20,745 nucleotides of DNA from an uncultured Veillonellaceae bacterium. Its GTDB lineage: Bacteria; Bacillota; Negativicutes; Veillonellales; Negativicoccaceae. Positions within the stretch are counted from its first letter, which is position 1, and the number at the start of each line of letters is the position of its first letter. Position numbers and translations under genes: made by a program. The notes beneath the pieces are model-generated. The model did no database searches and was not told where the DNA came from. It saw nothing but the letters and a program-made list of their open reading frames with translations. The DNA is taken from the NCBI GenBank assembly GCA_947254705.1, contig CAMYCX010000018.1:1-20745 (forward strand), read 5' to 3'. Below are positions 18,002 through 20,745 of the stretch, one piece after another.

Positions 18002-18030
18002 ATTGTAATGAATCTATTCCGAAAAGACAA
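18002..18030 (-). promoter_or_regulatory. pyc promoter
   Basis: Minus strand: TTGTCT (18030-18025), a 17-bp spacer, then TACAAT (18007-18002), about 40 bp before the pyc ATG. Confidence 0.8.
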
Positions 18031-18090
18031 CTGTTCATACCCTGCTTTACCCCGTTTGATGCCATGTATACAGGTATTTTTCTTTCTCCG

Positions 18091-18119
18091 AAAAAGCGTC
18101 TTCTCTTCTCAGCGAAGAC
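18091..18119 (-). terminator. Weak second hairpin between the accessory patch and the pyc promoter
   Basis: A 6-bp stem GTCTTC/GAAGAC with a 10-nt loop is followed on the minus strand by GCTTTTTC. It may back up the terminator at 18174-18202. Nothing else was recognised in 18031-18173. Confidence 0.35.
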
Positions 18120-18173
18120 AAACGCCATCGATACGGCACTCCGACACCCGATGTTATCCCGCTTGCGTGGCAT

Positions 18174-18202
18174 AAAAACGCCCGCGACGAATGGTCTCGG
18201 GC
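18174..18202 (-). terminator. Intrinsic terminator after the 142-residue gene
   Basis: Stem GCCCGAGAC/GTCGCGGGC with one A-G mismatch and a 5-nt loop, followed on the minus strand by GTTTTTA. It begins about 20 bp after the stop at 18222. Confidence 0.8.
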
Positions 18203-18221
18203 TTTGGTCTTTGTTCGGTTT

Positions 18222-18650
18222 CTACTCTTTCAGTCGGTTCATCAGGCTGTCCGCTTCCAGTTCGTTCATCATCTCCGCTACTCCGTCCCACGCTTTCTGT
18301 GCTTCCGTCCGCGTGTCTGGTACTTTTACTGGTAGCGTCATTTCCTCCTCCGACGGCTCGGCGTGCAGAAGATACTCCAGTTCCTCCCGCATCATCTCTT
18401 TGCGAAACATGATGTCCACGTTCTGATACTCTTTCTCCAGCCGTTTCTTCTCCGCTTCGTAAATCGTCTGTATCGCGATCGCGTACCGATCCGTCATCTT
18501 GATCTTCTCCAGCGCGTAATATAGCGGCTCGTTCCCCAGATACCAGATGTTCTTGACCCATTCCCCGTTTTGCTTCGGTACTTCGTTCGCCACTCGTTTC
18601 GCTTCCGCTTCCCTCGATAGTACGTCCGCTTTCAGTTCTGCTAGTGTCAT
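18222..18650 (-). CDS. Unrecognised 142-residue helical protein in the accessory patch
   Basis: I do not recognise this protein. From the ATG at 18650, which has AAAGGGGGC about 9 nt upstream, it is 142 residues, charged and probably almost all helical: MTLAELKADVLSREAEAKRV, then NIWYLGNEPLYYALEKIKM in the middle and a long Glu/Lys-rich helix (YEAEKKRLEKEY). No membrane segment, signal peptide or catalytic motif is visible. It has its own near-consensus promoter and terminator, so it is an independent, expressed unit and not a gene fragment. A Ser/Gly-rich 203-residue frame over the same bases is its shadow. Lying just downstream of a broken zeta-toxin-like gene, it could be an accessory or neutralising protein, but that is speculation. 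Confidence 0.75.
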   Translation of the reverse strand: MTLAELKADVLSREAEAKRVANEVPKQNGEWVKNIWYLGNEPLYYALEKIKMTDRYAIAIQTIYEAEKKRLEKEYQNVDIMFRKEMMREELEYLLHAEPSEEEMTLPVKVPDTRTEAQKAWDGVAEMMNELEADSLMNRLKE

Positions 18651-18675
18651 CACTATTCGCCCCCTTTGTATCTTC

Positions 18676-18704
18676 ATTATTTACCGCTTTTTTGCCGCTG
18701 TCAA
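18676..18704 (-). promoter_or_regulatory. Near-consensus promoter of the 142-residue gene
   Basis: Minus strand: TTGACA (18704-18699), a 17-bp spacer, then AATAAT (18681-18676). The sequence AAAGCGGTAAATAAT around the -10 nearly repeats that at the other accessory promoter (19365-19393). The predicted start is near 18669. Confidence 0.85.
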
Positions 18705-19140
18705 TACGCTTCGACAAGTAGTCAGTACCCTCTACCGGTTTCGTCTCGACAATAATCGCGTCCATTTTTTCGCTAGCGGATCAGCAAGGCTCGACTTGCC
18801 GGCGGCTGGTAAACCTAAAATGAAAAAGGCTTGTTTGCCTTTGGCATACGAGCCTTCATTGTAATAATCATTAACAATCTTTTTGCGTAATGAACGGCGG
18901 CCATCAGTGGTGTGATCTTTTGAAACGCCATTTTTCTTTGCCCATTCCATTAACAGTTGGCCGTGTGTTGCCAGCTGTTCTTGCGCTTTTGTGCGTTCTT
19001 CTTCGGTAATACCGTTAAGGCTGGTATCTTTGCCTTGTTTTTCCAGCGCAACACGACGCGGTTCACCGACTTGTACGGTAAGCGGCAAAGAATTGATATA
19101 GGCTAAATGTTCATCGCCCTTTTGCGTGTGACCTAAAAGG
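18677..19140 (-). pseudogene. Truncated, frameshifted zeta-toxin-like kinase remnant
   Basis: Zeta toxins are kinases that phosphorylate UDP-N-acetylglucosamine. Here the frame running down from about 19140 reads AYINSLPLTVQVGEPRRV, then KKIVNDYYNEGSYAKGKQ and the P-loop FILGLPAAGKSSLADPLAKK, a typical zeta-type Walker A. At 18765-18770 there is a run of six A (minus strand). One more A would continue as MDAIIVETKPVEG instead of hitting a stop at 18732. Only about 30 further residues follow, so the catalytic Asp segment after the P-loop and the UDP-sugar site are missing (families usually exceed 200 residues). No start codon with a ribosome site is visible. I read it as an internally deleted, dead toxin gene. 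Confidence 0.65.
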
Positions 19141-19324
19141 TCAGACCCTCCTCGATTTCCTTTCGCGTCTGTATCGCTCCTGGTGTTTTCGCGTACTCGC
19201 CCGACTCGATCGCCTCCATCCGCTCGATGTCCCATTTCACCGCTTCGGGCATTGGTCGACTGTTCAGTTTCTTCATGAATTCCCGTGTCTGTTTCAACAT
19301 TTGCTCGTGCGTCATTCCTGCCAT
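19133..19324 (-). CDS. Unrecognised 63-residue protein, possible orphan antitoxin
   Basis: 63 residues from an ATG with a perfect GGAGGT Shine-Dalgarno 7 bases upstream. The sequence is Met-rich and helical (MTHEQMLKQTREFMKKL, then PEAVKWDIERMEAIESGEY), ending EIEEGLTF. I cannot name a family. It has its own promoter and lies immediately upstream of the zeta-like remnant, the position an antitoxin gene occupies relative to zeta-type toxins. It is about the size of small antitoxins but lacks a visible DNA-binding motif. The low-complexity frame over the same bases (rich in G, D, R, T) is out of frame with it and is rejected. Function as antitoxin is inference from position only. Confidence 0.75.
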   Translation of the reverse strand: MAGMTHEQMLKQTREFMKKLNSRPMPEAVKWDIERMEAIESGEYAKTPGAIQTRKEIEEGLTF

Positions 19325-19349
19325 CTGTTTCACCTCCGACTTCTTTTCT

Positions 19350-19499
19350 TGCCTCTTTACTATTATTATCTACCGCTTTGTCAGTTTTTGCAACTTCTTC
19401 ATTTTTCCATAAGCCGATTTGTGCGTCATAGCCTTGATCGTGATATTCGCCATATCGTAATACATAAAACGCAGCATATTTGATAATTTTTTTTAGCAC
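19350..19499 (-). pseudogene. Short coding remnant upstream of the 63-residue gene
   Basis: One frame reads KKIIKYAAFYVLRYGEYHD, then GYDAQIGLWKNEEVAKTDK, which looks like real protein but has no usable start. A run of eight A at 19487-19494 sits at its beginning. With one A fewer it would join an upstream ATG frame from 19542 (MPYTKEREASESRS). No Shine-Dalgarno precedes that ATG. No family recognised. A 27-residue basic frame (MANITIKAMTHKSAYGK...) overlaps it and is equally unproven. Confidence 0.35.
19365..19393 (-). promoter_or_regulatory. Promoter of the 63-residue gene
   Basis: Minus strand: TTGCAA (19393-19388), a 17-bp spacer, then GATAAT (19370-19365). AAAGCGGTAGATAAT around the -10 matches the promoter at 18676-18704 in 14 of 15 positions. 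The spacer length is identical. Confidence 0.7.
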
Positions 19500-19603
19500 A
19501 CGACCGTGACTCGCTTGCCTCTCTTTCTTTTGTATAGGGCATTTTTGTTTAGTCAGATAACCGTTAAAAAGGACAATCTTGTGCAAACTTACGAAAACCA
19601 AAG

Positions 19604-19656
19604 AAAACAGACGTAACCGCCGCAAACTCTATTGTTACGGCGGTTACGTCTGTTTT
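19604..19656 (-). terminator. 19-bp perfect inverted repeat, terminator of tRNA-Leu
   Basis: AAAACAGACGTAACCGCCG at 19604-19622 and its exact complement at 19638-19656 enclose a 15-nt loop. On the minus strand it is followed by CTTTGGTTTTCG. It lies about 40 bp after the tRNA 3' end and could act on both strands. Confidence 0.8.
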
Positions 19657-19696
19657 GAACGCATGTGAAAACGATTGACAACCTATATAAAAAGAT

Positions 19697-19780
19697 TGGT
19701 GCGAGAGAAGGGACTTGAACCCCCACGCCCGAAGGCGCCGGATCCTAAATCCGGTGCGTCTGCCATTCCGCCACTCTCGC
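19697..19780 (-). tRNA. tRNA-Leu(UAG)
   Basis: 84 nt with encoded CCA. Acceptor arms GCGAGAG/CTCTCGC. The anticodon stem CCGGA/TCCGG encloses TTTAGGA, giving anticodon TAG. It has a long variable arm (GCGCCTTCGGGCGT) as in class II tRNAs, and a T-loop GTTCAAGTC. Decodes CUA and, by wobble, other CUN leucine codons. Confidence 0.97.
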
Positions 19781-19792
19781 AACAATGATTGT

Positions 19793-19822
19793 ATTATACG
19801 CAAGCGATACGACTAAAGTCAA
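19793..19822 (-). promoter_or_regulatory. tRNA-Leu promoter overlapping the nucleoside kinase stop codon
   Basis: Minus strand: TTGACT (19822-19817), an 18-bp spacer, then perfect TATAAT (19798-19793), 12 bp before the tRNA. The kinase stop codon (19821-19819) lies inside the -35. Confidence 0.85.
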
Positions 19823-20745
19823 CCTCGGTCCGCGAGTCCCGTATCCGTACCGATAAATTCACGCAAAATAGAGTTGCTCGGTACGACGCTCGGCGGCAAT
19901 GCCGCAAACAGATCAAGGAAGCGCAGCAAACGATGAGCGGTCGTTGCCAACGGATTTGTCGAGTCAATCTCCCGCAGCAGCGGTTCCGCGCATGTCTTGA
20001 GTACCGGTAGTTCATACAGTAAGGCACTGTTGAAGATCACGTCCGCACGATGCTGATAGGGGAAGATGTATTGTTCTTCGCCGTGACGTACGGCTTCCCA
20101 AATGCCGAGTGTCGTTTCCGGTGAATGACCGCGCATACGTTCGTCACGAATCAGACGGCGCAGCAGACGCGTGTCCGTTGTCGATATACGAATATGGTCG
20201 CTGACCGTCAACGGACTCAAGGCATTGATAAAGACGTGCAGTCGTTGATGCGCCGGCACGACGCGAGAAACATTCGGATTTAGCGCGTGCAGTCCTTCCA
20301 AGATGATCGGTTGTCCCGGTTCGAGTACGGTCGGCGTTTCGTCAAATGTCCGTCCGTTTGTCTTGAAATCGAAGTGTACCAGATTGACCGGTTGACCGCT
20401 CATCAGCGCAAGAAGTTGCAATTCCAACAGTGTCAAGTCCAATGCGTCGGCGGATTCGTTATCCGTTTCTCCGTTCGGCAGAACGGGTCGATGGGCCCGT
20501 TCTTTATAGTAATCATCGAGTGAAACCAGCACGGGACGCAGGCCGTTGACACGCATTTGAATCATCAGCCGCCGCATGGTGGTCGTTTTCCCCGCAGATG
20601 ACGGGCCGGCAATTGTCACCAAGCGAATACCGGACTGTGCCGCCGCAATACGGTCGGCAATTTCCGCTAATTTTTTTTCATGTTGTGCTTCGCTGATCGC
20701 GATGATGTCTTCCATCTGATTGTTTGCAATCATCCGATTCAGATC
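19819..20745 (-). CDS. Nucleoside (uridine-type) kinase, C-terminal part; 5' end off the contig
   Basis: A P-loop kinase of the uridine kinase/phosphoribulokinase family. The P-loop GPSSAGKTTT is near residue 43 counted from the ATG at 20733, followed by LVSLDDYYKERAHRP (Walker B-like, substrate side), FDFKTNGR and IILEGLHALNP, then RLLRRLIRDERMRGHSP. The frame stays open for four more codons (D-L-N-R) to the window end, and the start residues match the middle of the ~550-residue Firmicutes-type proteins with an N-terminal TGS/threonyl-tRNA-synthetase-like domain. So this is most likely the C-terminal ~308 residues and the ATG at 20733 is internal. Exact substrate is unknown. No terminator separates it from tRNA-Leu. 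Confidence 0.88.
   Translation of the reverse strand, partial: DLNRMIANNQMEDIIAISEAQHEKKLAEIADRIAAAQSGIRLVTIAGPSSAGKTTTMRRLMIQMRVNGLRPVLVSLDDYYKERAHRPVLPNGETDNESADALDLTLLELQLLALMSGQPVNLVHFDFKTNGRTFDETPTVLEPGQPIILEGLHALNPNVSRVVPAHQRLHVFINALSPLTVSDHIRISTTDTRLLRRLIRDERMRGHSPETTLGIWEAVRHGEEQYIFPYQHRADVIFNSALLYELPVLKTCAEPLLREIDSTNPLATTAHRLLRFLDLFAALPPSVVPSNSILREFIGTDTGLADRG

Noticed and set aside
17953..18426. 157-residue plus-strand frame spanning the pyc promoter and the end of the 142-residue gene
   Set aside because: It crosses a promoter and a terminator of the opposite strand and has no ribosome site or recognisable domain.
18154..18765. 203-residue Ser/Gly/Thr/Glu-rich reading frame that looks like a surface or mucin-like protein
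   Set aside because: After its first ~30 residues it runs over the 142-residue gene in another frame; the low-complexity composition is a frame artefact, and that gene has the promoter, ribosome site and normal protein character.
18732..19625. A single 297-residue protein ending in a P-loop
   Set aside because: Its first residues translate the tRNA-Leu terminator hairpin, its middle is low-complexity shadow of the 63-residue gene, and it breaks at a poly-A tract. It is a chance joining of pieces.
18000..19780. tRNA-Leu as an integration site with a duplicated 3' end marking an element
   Set aside because: No second copy of the tRNA 3' end was found toward pyc, and there is no integrase gene.

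Overview
The window is 20.7 kb of dense, mostly minus-strand bacterial chromosome with mid-range GC by eye. It appears to be a complete assembled contig rather than a cut from a longer sequence: bases 1-53 are Illumina Nextera/P5 adapter fused to a truncated uvrC, and the other end cuts through a nucleoside kinase gene. Gene content points to a Firmicute: ylxM-ffh-rpsP-khpA-ylqD-rimM-trmD order, YlqD, a UgtP-type glycosyltransferase, Shine-Dalgarno starts and intrinsic terminators. A Negativicutes member would fit, but that is inference and I cannot name a genus.

Layout: (1) 1-5331, a uvrB-uvrA-uvrC excision-repair operon (minus). (2) 5382-7006, a small redox cluster: a nitroreductase and an ArsC/Spx-like protein (minus) face a DsbA/FrnE-like oxidoreductase (plus) across two back-to-back extended -10 promoters. 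(3) 7060-8026, tRNA-Lys(CUU) with promoter and terminator, then a single-pass membrane protein (DUF2939-like) whose promoter predicts a leaderless mRNA. (4) 8041-9193, an MGDG-synthase-like glycosyltransferase with its own promoter. (5) 9213-14498, a nine-gene translation/secretion operon, ylxM-ffh-rpsP-khpA-ylqD-rimM-trmD-SPOUT methyltransferase-yebC, with both its promoter and its terminator visible. (6) 14483-18030, a monocistronic pyruvate carboxylase gene whose terminator hairpin contains the -35 box of the ylxM operon promoter. (7) 18174-19542, an accessory patch between pyc and tRNA-Leu: a broken zeta-toxin-like gene and two small unrecognised genes, each with its own promoter and a shared promoter-proximal sequence. 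(8) 19604-20745, tRNA-Leu(UAG) with a 19-bp perfect hairpin behind it and a promoter that overlaps the end of the nucleoside kinase gene.

Most of the window is core metabolism and information processing, ordinary in content. The unusual part is region 7, which looks like a decayed toxin module with one or two surviving small genes that may be orphan antitoxins. I found no convincing wholly new system.
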